A stretch of 64,000 nt of DNA from Microterricola viridarii (lineage in GTDB: Bacteria > Actinomycetota > Actinomycetes > Actinomycetales > Microbacteriaceae). The translations under genes were made by a program, and so were the position numbers. The stretch lies in NCBI RefSeq assembly GCF_001542775.1, contig NZ_CP014145.1, positions 992,001 to 1,056,000 of the forward strand. The letters run 5' to 3'. Every line of letters starts with the position of its first letter. Position 1 is the stretch's first letter. The notes beneath the pieces are model-generated. The model did not search any database and had not been told where the DNA came from. It saw only the letters and a program-made list of their open reading frames with translations. Below, piece by piece: positions 32,065 through 41,408 of the stretch.

Positions 32065-32147
32065 GCACCATGTCCACGATACCGCAGCGCATGCCGTGCC
32101 CGAACATGCGCGGGAGAGCGTCGGCCCGCCTCGGTAGACTCACACCC

Positions 32148-32768
32148 ATGACGAATGCGAGCGACCGTCTGGTCTGGATCGACTGTGAAATGACGGGCCT
32201 CGATCTCGAGGTCGATGAACTGGTAGAGATTGCGGTGGTGATCACCGACTACGACCTGAAGGCCGTGGACGAGGGCTTCAGCATCGTGATCAAGCCCGAC
32301 GACTCCGCGATGGAGTCCATGAACGATTTCGTGCGCAACATGCACACGACCTCGGGCCTGATTGAGGAGATCCCGCAGGGCGTGAGCGTGGCGGATGCCG
32401 AGTACCAGGTGCTGGAATACGTGCTCAAGCACGTGCCCACCGAGCAGAAGGCCCCGCTGGCCGGAAACACGATCGGCACCGACCGGGCGTTCCTTGCCAA
32501 GTTCATGCCGCGCCTGGACGCGCACCTGCACTACCGCAACGTGGATGTCTCCTCGATCAAGGAACTGTCCCGTCGCTGGTTCCCCCGGGTGTACTTCAAC
32601 GCGCCGAAGAAAGACGGTGGACACCGCGCTTTGGCAGATATTTTGGAATCAATTCGCGAGCTGGAATATTACCGACGCGCCGTGTTTGTCGCGGATCCCG
32701 GGCCCACGACCGAGCAGGTTCAGGCGGTCTCGGCGGCGGTTGTGTCCGAATTCGCTCCGCGGATGTAA
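32148..32768 (+). CDS. orn: oligoribonuclease
   Basis: 206 aa from the ATG at 32148. DEDDh-family 3'-5' exonuclease: LVWIDCEMTGLD (Asp/Glu motif I), LAGNTIGTDRAFL (motif II region; N..GTDR), and HRALADILESI (His and Asp of motif III). It degrades 2-5 nt RNA oligomers and pGpG in the cytoplasm. It lies just downstream of the split tRNA-Arg and upstream of tRNA-His, a common actinobacterial arrangement. Confidence 0.95.
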   Translation: MTNASDRLVWIDCEMTGLDLEVDELVEIAVVITDYDLKAVDEGFSIVIKPDDSAMESMNDFVRNMHTTSGLIEEIPQGVSVADAEYQVLEYVLKHVPTEQKAPLAGNTIGTDRAFLAKFMPRLDAHLHYRNVDVSSIKELSRRWFPRVYFNAPKKDGGHRALADILESIRELEYYRRAVFVADPGPTTEQVQAVSAAVVSEFAPRM

Positions 32769-32816
32769 TACACTCATTGAGTTGCCTTCTTCGAGTTCGC
32801 GAGAAGCAGGCGCATG

Positions 32817-32892
32817 GTGGGTATAGCTCAGCTGGTAGAGCGCCTGGTTGTGGTCCAGGAGGTCGCGGGTTCAAGCCCCGTTACTCACCCCA
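32817..32892 (+). tRNA. tRNA-His (anticodon GTG)
   Basis: Acceptor GTGGGTA/TACTCAC, D-arm GCTC..GAGC, anticodon stem CCTGG/CCAGG with loop TTGTGGT (anticodon GTG), T-arm GCGGG-TTCAAGC-CCCGT, discriminator C, CCA encoded at 32890-32892. A G at 32816 can be the extra 5' G of tRNA-His. Confidence 0.93.
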
Positions 32893-32914
32893 AGTAAATT
32901 TCATAAGGTTGCCG

Positions 32915-32972
32915 GATGTGGTTCTCATCACAGAAGGCAGTTCGCGGGTTCAAATCCCGTGACACACGCCAC
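32915..32972 (+). other. tRNA-like 3' fragment
   Basis: GCGGG-TTCAAAT-CCCGT T-arm followed by GACACACGCCA, preceded by a possible anticodon-arm remnant (GTGGTTCTCATCAC). No matching 5' acceptor strand (GTGTGTC) lies upstream, so it is not a complete tRNA. It may be a decayed tRNA gene or an old integration scar 20 bases after tRNA-His. Confidence 0.45.
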
Positions 32973-33014
32973 GTAGTTCCAGAAGGGCCCAGCGCCATTT
33001 CAGAAGGGCATCGG

Positions 33015-33368
33015 ATGCCACTCGAGATGAGCGAAGAGGACTTCGAAGCCCTCGTCGCAGACGAGCTCGACTTGCTCCCCGACGACATGATGGCCGGCCT
33101 CGAGAACGTGCAGTTCTCGGTCGAGGATCGCCCGGAAGACGGCGCGCACGATCTGTTCGGGCTCTACCACGGCATCGCCCTGACGCACCGCGGCAATTAT
33201 GGCTTCGGCGAGTTGCCCGATCTCATCACGATCTACCGGCACGCCCACCTGGCGCACTGCAACGACATTGATGAACTGCGCGACCAGATCCACGTGACGC
33301 TGGTGCACGAGATCGGCCACTTCTACGGCATGGACGACGCCCAGCTGCACGAGCTCGGCTGGGGTTAG
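33015..33368 (+). CDS. metallopeptidase family protein (minimal zincin)
   Basis: 117 aa from the ATG at 33015. Zinc-binding helix LVHEIGHFYGMDD (HExxH..xxxD) near the C-terminus. Family of small single-domain zincins (Zincin_1 type) common in actinobacteria; substrate unknown. Begins about 40 bases after the tRNA-like fragment; ends 7 bases before the YigZ gene, so probably co-transcribed with it. Confidence 0.85.
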   Translation: MPLEMSEEDFEALVADELDLLPDDMMAGLENVQFSVEDRPEDGAHDLFGLYHGIALTHRGNYGFGELPDLITIYRHAHLAHCNDIDELRDQIHVTLVHEIGHFYGMDDAQLHELGWG

Positions 33369-33375
33369 GCGCCGG

Positions 33376-34026
33376 ATGCCGGATCTCACGCTGCGCGGAG
33401 GTATCGGTGCCCGCATCGACACAGAGATCGAGATCAAGCGCTCCCGCTTCCTCTGCCGGCTCGTCCGTGTTGAAGATGAGGCCGGCGCCAGAGCCGTCGT
33501 CGATGCTGCCCGCCGCGAGGAGTGGAACGCCCGGCACCACTGCTCGGCGTTCGTGCTCGGCCCGGCATCCGCCCCCGACCAGGTGCGCCGCTCCAACGAC
33601 GACGGCGAGCCGTCGGGCACGGCGGGCCGACCCATGCTCGAGGCGCTCAGCGGGCGCGAGTTCATCGACACGGTCGCGGTCGTGAGTCGCTACTTCGGCG
33701 GCGTCCTGCTGGGCGCCGGCGGCCTCGTGCGCGCCTATTCGGATTCCGTGCTCTCCGCCGTCGACGAGGCACACGCCCGAGGCGCCGTCGTTGCCCGGGA
33801 GCGCCGGGACCTGTTCACGCTGGCACTCGCGCACGCCGACGCGGGGCGTATCGAGGCGGAGCTGCGCCAGCGCGGCGTGAATATTCTCGGGGCCGAATAC
33901 GGCAGCCGTGCCCTCGTGACTCTGAGCGGTGACGAGGCGGAGCTGCGTGCCCTCGTCGCGGGCGTCACCGCCGGCGGTGGCGTGTTGGAGTCGGCCGGGC
34001 ACGAACTCATCGACGTCGAGCTCTAG
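33376..34026 (+). CDS. YigZ/IMPACT family protein
   Basis: 216 aa. N-terminal Impact domain: IEIKRSRFLCRLVRV, ARHHCSAFVLG, SNDDGEPSGTAGRPML, VAVVSRYFGGVLLGAGGLVRAYSD (read in parts), all signature motifs, followed by the small DUF1949-type C-terminal domain. Bacterial members are of uncertain function, linked to translation in eukaryotic IMPACT. It overlaps the convergent antiporter gene by 4 bases at the 3' ends. Confidence 0.9.
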   Translation: MPDLTLRGGIGARIDTEIEIKRSRFLCRLVRVEDEAGARAVVDAARREEWNARHHCSAFVLGPASAPDQVRRSNDDGEPSGTAGRPMLEALSGREFIDTVAVVSRYFGGVLLGAGGLVRAYSDSVLSAVDEAHARGAVVARERRDLFTLALAHADAGRIEAELRQRGVNILGAEYGSRALVTLSGDEAELRALVAGVTAGGGVLESAGHELIDVEL

Positions 34027-35240
34027 GCCTCCTCCACGACCGCGTCCGCGTCTGCCGGGCGGGCCGTGTAGTCGCTGGAGCGTTTGCGCAGGGCGAGCCC
34101 GGTGAGCGGGAAGAGCAGCACAGAGAGCATTCCGGCCGCAACCAGTGCCGCCGAGGTTCCTGTGTCGAGCGCCCCCGTGTCGACGCCGATCGCGGTGACG
34201 GCCACGATGATGGGCAGCCCGGTGGCTCCGAACAACAGCAGGGCGCCGCGATCGGCGGCGGTGCTGCCGTGCGGGGCGGCCAGCGTGCTCGGTATGCCGC
34301 GGACGACGAGCAGGGCGACCACGAAGATCGGCAGCAGCAGGAGCGCCTGCGGATCGGCGACGAGGCCGTCCAGGTCGAAGGTGACGCCCGTGTTGATGAA
34401 GAAGATCGGCACCAGGAATCCGAAGCCGATGGCCTCGATCTTCGCCTCGACCAGCTCGGCATCCTTCTCCGGCGCCCCGGTCAGCAGCACCCGGTAGAGC
34501 ACGCCTGCGGCGAAGGCCCCGAGCAGCATGTCGATGCCGAGCGCCACGCTCAGTCCGACGAGAGAGACCAGCACCAGGATCACGAGGCGCACCGCGAACT
34601 GGCCGCTGGTGTGCAGCGTCGCCGTGATCACGGCGTGCATTCGCCGGCCAGCGCCGATGGCCGCCAACCAGATCGCGGCACCTGTGATGATCGCGAATCC
34701 GATGAGCACGAGGGTGGCGTGCAGGGGAGTGGTGCCGGAGAGGAACAGGGTGATCGCCAGGAGCGGCCCGAACTCGCCGACGGCGCCGACGGCGGTTGTG
34801 GCGATCCCGAACGGGGTGCGCAGCTCACCGGCATCTCGCAGCACCGGCATGATCGTGCCGAGCGCCGTCGACGTCAGCGCGATGCCGATGAACACGCCGG
34901 CGCCGACGGTGGGGGAGAACAGGATGCCGGCCGTCACGCCGACGGCGAGAGAGACCAGCCAGCCCAACCCTGCGCGCATCATCGGGCGGCCGGCGATGCG
35001 GGCGAAATCGATCTCGTTGCCGGCGAGGAAGAACAACATGGCGAGGCCGAAGTCGGCGAGCACGTCGGTGACTGGGCTCGGCTGGACCCAGCCGAGGAGG
35101 GAGGGGCCGAGCAAGATGCCGAGGACGATCTCGAACACCACGAGCGGGATCTTGACGAATCGACCGATGCCGCGCCCCAGCAGCGGCGCGGCGACAGCGA
35201 TCGCCGCGATCACGATGAGTGACGGAATTGAGACATCCAT
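34023..35240 (-). CDS. cation:proton antiporter, CPA2 family
   Basis: 405 aa with about 12 hydrophobic helices. LVVFEIVLGILLGPSLLGW, LAMLFFLAGNEIDFARIAG and TSTALGTIMPVL are conserved Na+/H+ exchanger segments (the NEID stretch carries the acidic residues of a CPA2-type ion site). It exchanges Na+ or K+ for H+ across the membrane. No TrkA-N regulatory domain at the C-terminus. Divergent from nadE. Confidence 0.9.
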   Translation of the reverse strand: MDVSIPSLIVIAAIAVAAPLLGRGIGRFVKIPLVVFEIVLGILLGPSLLGWVQPSPVTDVLADFGLAMLFFLAGNEIDFARIAGRPMMRAGLGWLVSLAVGVTAGILFSPTVGAGVFIGIALTSTALGTIMPVLRDAGELRTPFGIATTAVGAVGEFGPLLAITLFLSGTTPLHATLVLIGFAIITGAAIWLAAIGAGRRMHAVITATLHTSGQFAVRLVILVLVSLVGLSVALGIDMLLGAFAAGVLYRVLLTGAPEKDAELVEAKIEAIGFGFLVPIFFINTGVTFDLDGLVADPQALLLLPIFVVALLVVRGIPSTLAAPHGSTAADRGALLLFGATGLPIIVAVTAIGVDTGALDTGTSAALVAAGMLSVLLFPLTGLALRKRSSDYTARPADADAVVEEA

Positions 35241-35344
35241 GGCGCTCCTGCCTGCGCCGTTCGCACAACGCCTTCTGCTGGCGATGATAGCGAAGCGCGG
35301 GCGTCATGCGCCGCCGGGCGCGGCCCGCGCGGTAGATTCGACGC

Positions 35345-36184
35345 ATGCACGCGCTTCAGTCCCAGATCATGGCCGACCTCCATGTCAGCCCGAATATCGA
35401 CGCAGCCGCCGAGATCCGTCGGCGCGTTGACTTTCTCATCGAGTATCTGCGCCGCACGGGCGCGCGCGGCTTCGTGCTCGGCATCAGCGGCGGCCAGGAC
35501 TCCACGCTCGCCGGCCGGCTCTGCCAGCTCGCCGTCGAAGAGCTGGCAGCCGAGCAGCCTGCACAGCAGGGCGGGGACGCCCCGGTGTTCGTCGCCGTGC
35601 GCCTGCCCTATGCCGTGCAGCACGATGAAGACGACGCCCAGCTGGCCCTGGACTTCATCCGGCCGGCGCACACCGTCACCTTCAACATCCAGGGCGGTGT
35701 CGACGGCATCCAAGACGAGTTCGCCCGGGCGCTCGGCGAGCCGATCAGTGACTTCAACAAGGGCAACGTCAAGGCGCGCATGCGGATGATCGCGCAGTAC
35801 GCCATCGCCGGTCAGCGCGGCTACCTGGTGGTCGGAACTGACCACGCCGCAGAAGCGGTCACTGGCTTCTTCACGAAATTCGGCGACGGCGGAACCGACC
35901 TGCTGCCGCTGGCCGGCCTGAGCAAGCGCCAAGGTCGCGCGCTGCTCCAGCACCTGGGCGCGGCCGAACGGCTCTACCTCAAGCCGCCGACCGCCGACCT
36001 GCTGGACCACACCCCCGGTCAGACCGATGAGGAGAACCTCGGCCTGAGCTACACCGAGATTGATGACTACCTCGAGGGCAAGCAGGTGTCGGATGCCGCG
36101 GCAGCCGCGATCGAGAGCCGCTACCTGGCCAGCGAGCACAAGCGGCGCACGCCCACTTCCCTGTTCGACGAGTGGTGGCGCTAG
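35345..36184 (+). CDS. nadE: NH3-dependent NAD+ synthetase
   Basis: 279 aa, the length of ammonia-dependent NadE, with no glutaminase domain. ATP pyrophosphatase P-loop [14 protein letters not shown]; substrate-binding segments [38 protein letters not shown] and [10 protein letters not shown] are all conserved. It amidates nicotinic acid adenine dinucleotide to NAD+, the last step of NAD biosynthesis. Monocistronic, divergent from the antiporter. Confidence 0.95.
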   Translation: MHALQSQIMADLHVSPNIDAAAEIRRRVDFLIEYLRRTGARGFVLGISGGQDSTLAGRLCQLAVEELAAEQPAQQGGDAPVFVAVRLPYAVQHDEDDAQLALDFIRPAHTVTFNIQGGVDGIQDEFARALGEPISDFNKGNVKARMRMIAQYAIAGQRGYLVVGTDHAAEAVTGFFTKFGDGGTDLLPLAGLSKRQGRALLQHLGAAERLYLKPPTADLLDHTPGQTDEENLGLSYTEIDDYLEGKQVSDAAAAAIESRYLASEHKRRTPTSLFDEWWR

Positions 36185-36200
36185 GCGGCGCACACGCGGC

Positions 36201-36326
36201 GTGGCCAACGGCTGGGAGCTGATCTCGGTCGTCACCAGCCAGGGCCAGAGCACGGTGCAGATCTCCCCGCCTGCGCCTGAGGCCGGAAGCGGGCAGACTC
36301 TTGCCAGCCACCGGCTCACGCAGTAG
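36201..36326 (+). other. possible remnant of a DUF4177-like gene
   Basis: A GTG at 36201 opens a 41-codon frame reading VANGWELISVVTSQGQSTVQ, close in pattern to the end of DUF4177 proteins (DGWELVSV..). It is just after nadE, has no full N-terminus and no clear ribosome site, so may be a gene fragment or chance. Confidence 0.25.
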
Positions 36327-36377
36327 CTTCAGACCACCCTGCCGACACCGACGGGCGATGAGCGACAGGGGAGCGGC

Positions 36378-36809
36378 ATGACACTCGGCCCAGTTGAAGT
36401 TCTGGTTATCGGATTCCCGGAGAACAGGTTCACGGGGGAGATCATCCCCGAACTCGAACGTGTGGTGTCCAGCGGAACGATCGCCGTCATCGATGGTCTC
36501 TTCGTCCGTAAAGACGCCGACGGCAGCACGACCTTTGCCGAGTTCGATGAGATCGGCGTCGGCAGCGAGGTGGCGGCCCTGCGCGGCATCCTCGACCGGG
36601 TCGAAGGTCTGATCTCCGACGAGGATGTCAGCGAGCTCACGGCGGAACTCGCCCCCAACAGCTCGGCAGCGATCCTCGTGTTCGAGCATGCCTGGGCGAG
36701 GGGTCTCCGCGACGCAGTCGTGAGAGCCGGTGGTCAGATGCTGGAAAGTGTTCGCGTTCCACAAGACGTGGTGCAGGAGATCCTCTCCACCGTGCCCGAG
36801 ATCGACTGA
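36378..36809 (+). CDS. DUF6325 family protein
   Basis: 143 aa. Starts MTLGPVEVLVIGFPENRFTG and contains GTIAVIDGLFVRKDADGS, NSSAAILVFEHAWARGLRDA and a final EILSTVPEI, the typical DUF6325 pattern (ferredoxin-like small proteins in actinobacteria). Paired with the SHOCT gene 13 bases downstream, a conserved neighbour. Function unknown; a role in envelope or stress biology has been guessed for this pair. Confidence 0.82.
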   Translation: MTLGPVEVLVIGFPENRFTGEIIPELERVVSSGTIAVIDGLFVRKDADGSTTFAEFDEIGVGSEVAALRGILDRVEGLISDEDVSELTAELAPNSSAAILVFEHAWARGLRDAVVRAGGQMLESVRVPQDVVQEILSTVPEID

Positions 36810-36822
36810 GCGGAGTAGACCA

Positions 36823-37170
36823 ATGCGAGGACGGATAGGGCGGCCGGGCCTGATCGGCACGATGGCGCGCACGGCAGTGATTGCGGGCACGGCGACTGCC
36901 GTATCAGGCGGTGTGCGCTCCCGCCAGCAGGCGAGCGCCCAGCAACAGCAGGAGGCGCAGCAGATGCAACAGCAGCAGGCGCAGGATGCCGCCTTCGCTC
37001 AGGGTCAAGCCGCGGCCGCCCAGACGGCGGCAGCACAGCAGCAAACCGCTCCGGCACCCGCCGAGGACGACACGCTCGCCAAGCTCGCGAAGCTGGGGGA
37101 GTTGAAGGCTGCCGGAGTTCTGGACGACGCGGAGTTCTCGGCCGCGAAAGCCAAGATCCTCGGCCTCTAG
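36823..37170 (+). CDS. SHOCT domain protein
   Basis: 115 aa from the ATG at 36823. N-terminal hydrophobic-ish part (LIGTMARTAVIAGTATAVSG), then a long Gln/Ala-rich low-complexity stretch (about residues 33-80), then a C-terminal SHOCT motif (DTLAKLAKLGELKAAGVLDD, EFSAAKAKILG). SHOCT domains mediate oligomerisation. Operon partner of the DUF6325 gene. Confidence 0.85.
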   Translation: MRGRIGRPGLIGTMARTAVIAGTATAVSGGVRSRQQASAQQQQEAQQMQQQQAQDAAFAQGQAAAAQTAAAQQQTAPAPAEDDTLAKLAKLGELKAAGVLDDAEFSAAKAKILGL

Positions 37171-37264
37171 CCGGGAGGGCGTGTCGCCACCTCGAACATC
37201 AATGCACTGTCCGCTTCACGCGCCGCCCGAGTACAGCCGGCCTTGAGCCGGAGCGTAGTAGCGC

Positions 37265-38083
37265 CTACGCGTCGGTGCCGACAGCTGCCGGCTGCGCCGG
37301 AGCGGGGGTTGCAGGCGCAGGCGCTACCGGAGCGTGGCTGGCCGGCGCAGGAGTGGCCGGAACGTGGGCTACCGGAGCGGGAGCCACTGGAGCGATCGGC
37401 TCCGGTGCCTGCTCTGCCGCGACCGGAGCCGGCTGGCGCAGGGCCGCGACATCGTCGAACAGCTTCTGCGTGTCGATCCCACCGGTCGGGTCAGCCGGCT
37501 GGGCGAACAACGGCGAGAGGTGCTGTGCCTGGTGCTGCTGCGCAACCCAAGCATCCTGATCGGCGAGGAGTGTGCGCTCGCTCTCGCTGGTGGCTTCCTT
37601 CCAGCGGGCCAGGTCTGCGGCAAACGCCTTGCGGGCGCGGCCCGGCTTGGCCTGCCACTCGATCAGGCGGTCGCGGAATCCCGCGACGGCGGGGTCGAGC
37701 TGGGCGCCGAACGTCGCGGAAGCGCGCTTCAACTCGTGCAGCTGGTGGGCGGCCCAGTCGGCTGCCACCTGGGAGCCACGGATCGGAAGCATCCGCACCT
37801 GGATGTCGGCCTGGCCGACGGCCCGATCCGAGAGCACCTGCTCCTGCGGGGTGAGCGAGTTCCAGACGGAAGCCTCGGTGGATGCGTCAATGAGGGCGGC
37901 GATCGCCGCGATCTTGATCTCTGAATTGCGCTGCGCGATGACCCGGTTGGTCGTGCCGCGGGCGATCCACGCGGCGAGCAAACCGGAGACGATCATGGCG
38001 ACGGCGATGACGACGGCGGCGAATATCACCGGCTGTGCGTCCGAGGAAAAGAACCAGTCAGAGAAATCTGTCAACCACTGCAT
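37265..38083 (-). CDS. membrane-anchored hypothetical protein with Pro/Ala repeat tail
   Basis: 272 aa from the ATG at 38083 (a GTG at 38092 is possible). One N-terminal transmembrane helix (PVIFAAVVIAVAMIVSGLLAAWIA), a helical cytoplasmic middle (about 40-200) and a C-terminal tail of Pro-Ala-Val repeats (APVAHVPATPAPASHAPVAP and so on). No enzymatic motif. A conserved actinobacterial hypothetical by appearance; the repeat tail is coded by short imperfect repeats at 37,265-37,440. Confidence 0.7.
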   Translation of the reverse strand: MQWLTDFSDWFFSSDAQPVIFAAVVIAVAMIVSGLLAAWIARGTTNRVIAQRNSEIKIAAIAALIDASTEASVWNSLTPQEQVLSDRAVGQADIQVRMLPIRGSQVAADWAAHQLHELKRASATFGAQLDPAVAGFRDRLIEWQAKPGRARKAFAADLARWKEATSESERTLLADQDAWVAQQHQAQHLSPLFAQPADPTGGIDTQKLFDDVAALRQPAPVAAEQAPEPIAPVAPAPVAHVPATPAPASHAPVAPAPATPAPAQPAAVGTDA

Positions 38084-38176
38084 GTGCCGCACTCTACCGG
38101 CGCAGGGCGCGGCCGCATGCCCGTGTTCCCGGCGTGCCTCAACTCGGGTGCAGGACGCGCCGGGCCGGCCGCCTGG

Positions 38177-38443
38177 TCAGCGGAAACATTCGGCGGCGGC
38201 CGCCGCGCTGCCGAAATCGCCGAGGGTGCTGTGCCGCACGCCGTCGGAGAGAAGGACTCGCGCGGTAAAGCGAGATGCGCGGCCGGCGTCGGCAGCGCTC
38301 AGCTCGATCTGGCCGAGGATCGTGCCTTGCGCCGAGGAGACCCTCCACAGCCCGCCGCGCACAGGAACGAACTCCAGGCCCCGGACAGCGACCCCCAGCG
38401 GTGTCGACGGCGGGCGGATCAGTGTGCTGTGCTCGTATGCCAT
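38177..38443 (-). CDS. conserved hypothetical protein, 88 aa
   Basis: Reads MAYEHSTLIRPPSTPLGVAV and then a compact beta-rich segment (GGLWRVSSAQGTILGQIEL) ending in GSAAAAAECFR. No signal peptide or membrane segment. It resembles small actinobacterial proteins that follow transporter genes, but I do not recognise a family. Confidence 0.6.
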   Translation of the reverse strand: MAYEHSTLIRPPSTPLGVAVRGLEFVPVRGGLWRVSSAQGTILGQIELSAADAGRASRFTARVLLSDGVRHSTLGDFGSAAAAAECFR

Positions 38444-38504
38444 GATGCTCCCTTGCTCGGTGGCCTCTGCGTGTTTCCCACGCTAGAGGGCACCACCGAC
38501 ACGA

Positions 38505-39461
38505 CTAGTTGCCGTGCGGCTCGGGGGCGAGGAGGGCGGCGACCGCGAGCTCAGGGTCGCTGGTCTTTGTGGCACGGGCCGTCTGCGCCAACACGATCCC
38601 GGCCGTCACGATCGCGACACCGAGCAGCTGCGCCGGGTCCAGCGACTCGCCGAGCCAGAGCCAAGCCACGGCGAACGCGAACAACACTTCGGCCGAGGAG
38701 GTGATGCCCGCCGCGGTGGCCGTCAGGTGTTTGAGGGCGAGGAAGGAGAGAAGGAAGGGTGCGAAGGTTCCGGCGACGGCGGTTACCGCCAGGGGCGCCC
38801 ACACCGGCAACACGACGACATCCAGCGAACCGCCGAGCGAGGTCTGTGATTGCAGCAGGGCCGGATCGAGTTGCCACCAGCCGCTGAAAATGGCCCAGAA
38901 CACGGTGGCGAAGCCCATGGCCCAGAAGGCGACAGCCAACGGCGAGCTCGCACTGACCTGGCGCTCGCCCACCAGGAAGTACACCGTGAGGGCTGCCGCA
39001 GCGGCGAGCCCGTAGAGCACGCCCAGCGCTGACACCTCGCCCCGGCCGATCTGGGCAACGAGCACGAGGCCGACGAGCACGAGGGCGATGGCCAACCACA
39101 GGCGGGGCTTCACCTGCTCCTTGAAGACGAGGCGGGCGAAGACGGCGACGGCCACGACGGCGAGGTACTCCAGCAGCAGCGTCAGCCCGACGGGGAGCAG
39201 CGTCAACGCCATCGCGTAGAACCACTGCAACAGCGCGATGCCGACCACGCCGAGGGCGGCCAGCACGCCCAGTTGCCGCCATCCGACGCGGAACGCCGAC
39301 CGGTCGCTGACGAGCAGCCAGGCGCCCGCGATCAATGTGACCGTGAGTACCCGCACAAAGGTGAGCTGGGCCGGCGTCACCCCCGCCTCGAGCACCACCT
39401 TGGCGAGAGAGCCGTTCGCGCCGAACAGCAGTGCTGCCAACAGCGCGTAGACGTAGCCCAC
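38505..39461 (-). CDS. EamA/DMT-family transporter
   Basis: 318 aa, ten hydrophobic helices in two EamA repeats (MGYVYALLAALLFGANGSLA in repeat 1; SSAEVLFAFAVAWLWLGESL in repeat 2). Probably exports a metabolite; substrate unknown. The stop of the aldo/keto reductase gene lies 6 bases upstream on the same strand, so the two form an operon. Confidence 0.9.
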   Translation of the reverse strand: MGYVYALLAALLFGANGSLAKVVLEAGVTPAQLTFVRVLTVTLIAGAWLLVSDRSAFRVGWRQLGVLAALGVVGIALLQWFYAMALTLLPVGLTLLLEYLAVVAVAVFARLVFKEQVKPRLWLAIALVLVGLVLVAQIGRGEVSALGVLYGLAAAAALTVYFLVGERQVSASSPLAVAFWAMGFATVFWAIFSGWWQLDPALLQSQTSLGGSLDVVVLPVWAPLAVTAVAGTFAPFLLSFLALKHLTATAAGITSSAEVLFAFAVAWLWLGESLDPAQLLGVAIVTAGIVLAQTARATKTSDPELAVAALLAPEPHGN

Positions 39462-39466
39462 AGTGG

Positions 39467-40474
39467 TTAGCGCAGGCCGGTGCCGTGCACGGCGAACGGC
39501 TCGATCGCCGCGATCTCCTCAGCGGTCAGTGGAGGGGCATCCAGGGCAGCCACATTCTGTTCCAGCTGGGTGACGCTGCTCGCGCCGATCAGGGCGCTGG
39601 TCACGGTGGGCTGGCGGAGCACCCAGCTGAGGGCCAGCTGGGCAAGGGACTGTCCGCGGGAGGCCGCGATCTCGTTCAGGGCGCGCGCCCGCTCCAAGTA
39701 GACCGGGCTGATCTGCTCTGGATTGAGGAACCGGCTGGTCGCGGCGCGCGAGTCGGCGGGAATGGCTCCGTCGAGGTAACGGTTCGTCGCGAGGCCCTGG
39801 GCCAGCGGAGAGAACACGATGCAGCCGGCCCCCACCTCATCGAGCACGGGCAGCAGGCCGTCTTCGACGTGGCGGTTGAAGATCGAGTAGCTCGGCTGGT
39901 GGATCAGAAGCGGGACCTTGTGCTCGGCGAGGGCGGCCGCGGCGGCCCTGGTCTGCTCGGGAGAGTAGTTGGAGACGCCAACGTAGAGCGCTTTGCCCTG
40001 CTGTACCGCCGTCGCGAGCGCGCCCATCGTTTCTTCGATGGGGGTGTTCGGGTCGGGTCGGTGAGAGTAGAAGATGTCGACGTAGTCCAGGCCCAGACGG
40101 CCGAGGCTCTGATCAAGTGAGGAGAGCAGGTACTTGCGAGATCCCCACTCGCCGTAGGGCCCCGGCCACATGTCGTAGCCCGCCTTGCTGGAGATGATCA
40201 TCTCGTCGCGGTATCCGCGGAAGTCCTCAGCGAAGATCCGACCGAAGTTCGTCTCGGCCGAGCCGGCAGGAGGGCCGTAATTGTTGGCGAGGTCGAAGTG
40301 GGTGACGCCCAGGTCGAAAGCCCGGCGCAGCACTGCACGCTGCGTCTCCATTGGGCGCTCGTGCCCGAAGTTGTGCCACAACCCGAGGGAGATAGCCGGC
40401 AGCATGAGGCCGCTGCGCCCGGAGCGGTTGTACCGCATTGTGTCGTACCGATTCTCTGCTGCGACGTAGCTCAT
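39467..40474 (-). CDS. aldo/keto reductase (YghZ/MgrA-like)
   Basis: 335 aa NADPH-dependent reductase. AKR motifs: FDLANNYGPPAGSAE (catalytic Asp and Tyr), IISSKAGYDMWPGPYGEWGS (Lys), DIFYSHRPDP (His), and SALIGASSVTQLEQN (cofactor loop). The NYGPP..AE and GPYGEWGS segments are characteristic of the L-glyceraldehyde-3-phosphate reductase subgroup, which reduces small aldehydes such as methylglyoxal. Full length. First gene of the two-gene unit with the EamA transporter. Confidence 0.92.
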   Translation of the reverse strand: MSYVAAENRYDTMRYNRSGRSGLMLPAISLGLWHNFGHERPMETQRAVLRRAFDLGVTHFDLANNYGPPAGSAETNFGRIFAEDFRGYRDEMIISSKAGYDMWPGPYGEWGSRKYLLSSLDQSLGRLGLDYVDIFYSHRPDPNTPIEETMGALATAVQQGKALYVGVSNYSPEQTRAAAAALAEHKVPLLIHQPSYSIFNRHVEDGLLPVLDEVGAGCIVFSPLAQGLATNRYLDGAIPADSRAATSRFLNPEQISPVYLERARALNEIAASRGQSLAQLALSWVLRQPTVTSALIGASSVTQLEQNVAALDAPPLTAEEIAAIEPFAVHGTGLR

Positions 40475-40744
40475 GGCATCACTCTAGGGGGAGAGGGCCC
40501 CGGGCCGCGCTGTGCTGCCCTGCCCGTAGTCGCAGCGTGCATGTGGTGCCGACCGCCTGTTGTGCACAGGCTGCCGCCACACGGCCGCAATGCACAGATT
40601 GCGGAGGGCAGGCAGCGGAGGTCGCTGTGAGGCACACACTCGATTCACGTGGCCACGGCCCGGATGACGGGCACGAGCGCCGGCGTCGTGGCCACGGCCC
40701 TCGCACCGGCGCGGGCCTGTGTACACATCGAGAGGACATTTCCC

Positions 40745-41335
40745 ATGCGTGAATCCAACGACATCATCACTGTGCTGGGTGTGATCGGCACCGACCCAGA
40801 GGCGAAGGTCACATCGAACGGCGTGCCCCTGATCAAGTTTCGGATGGCGTCCACCCAGCGCAAGTTCGACAAGGAGACGAACTCCTGGGCGGATGGCAAC
40901 ACCAACTGGTACACGGTGAGCGCATTCCGTGGCCTTGCGCGAAACGCCATCGCGTCGCTGCACCGGGGCGATCCCGTCGTCGTGACCGGGCGCCTGCACC
41001 TGCGCGCCTGGAACACGGGTGAGCGGCAGGGCACCTCGGCCGATCTCGAGGCCGACGTCATCGGGCTCGACCTGCAGTGGGGAACGGCCAACTTCCAGCG
41101 CACCATGCGGGCCCAGCCGCTGGAGACCACTCAGTCAGCCCCGGCCGGTGACCCTGGGCCGACAGCTGCCCTGGGCGCCGACGCGCAGTCCGGCTTCGAC
41201 GGGTTTCCCGCCAGTGACGCCGCACAGTCACCTGGGGCACAGTCACCTGGGGCACAGTCGTCCGGGTTGTCGGTGCAGCACTGGCCGGCGCCTCGCGAGG
41301 ATCGCGCCGGCGAGTTGGAACCGACGCCGTTCTAG
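40745..41335 (+). CDS. single-stranded DNA-binding protein (SSB-like)
   Basis: 196 aa from the ATG at 40745. OB-fold pattern: ITVLGVIGTDPEAKVTSNGV, IKFRMASTQRKFDKETNSW, TNWYTVSAFRGLARNAIASL, GDPVVVTGRLHLRAW. The C-terminal tail is disordered and contains an 18-base tandem repeat (AQSPG x2) and ends in DRAGELEPTPF. It lacks the classic acidic DDDxPF tip, so this is probably an accessory SSB rather than the replicative one. Confidence 0.85.
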   Translation: MRESNDIITVLGVIGTDPEAKVTSNGVPLIKFRMASTQRKFDKETNSWADGNTNWYTVSAFRGLARNAIASLHRGDPVVVTGRLHLRAWNTGERQGTSADLEADVIGLDLQWGTANFQRTMRAQPLETTQSAPAGDPGPTAALGADAQSGFDGFPASDAAQSPGAQSPGAQSSGLSVQHWPAPREDRAGELEPTPF

Positions 41336-41408
41336 CCGGTGTTGTCGCGCCCCTAGACTCATTCGGAGCGTCACACAGACATAGTCGAAGCAGTTAGGAA
41401 GGCGTGCA

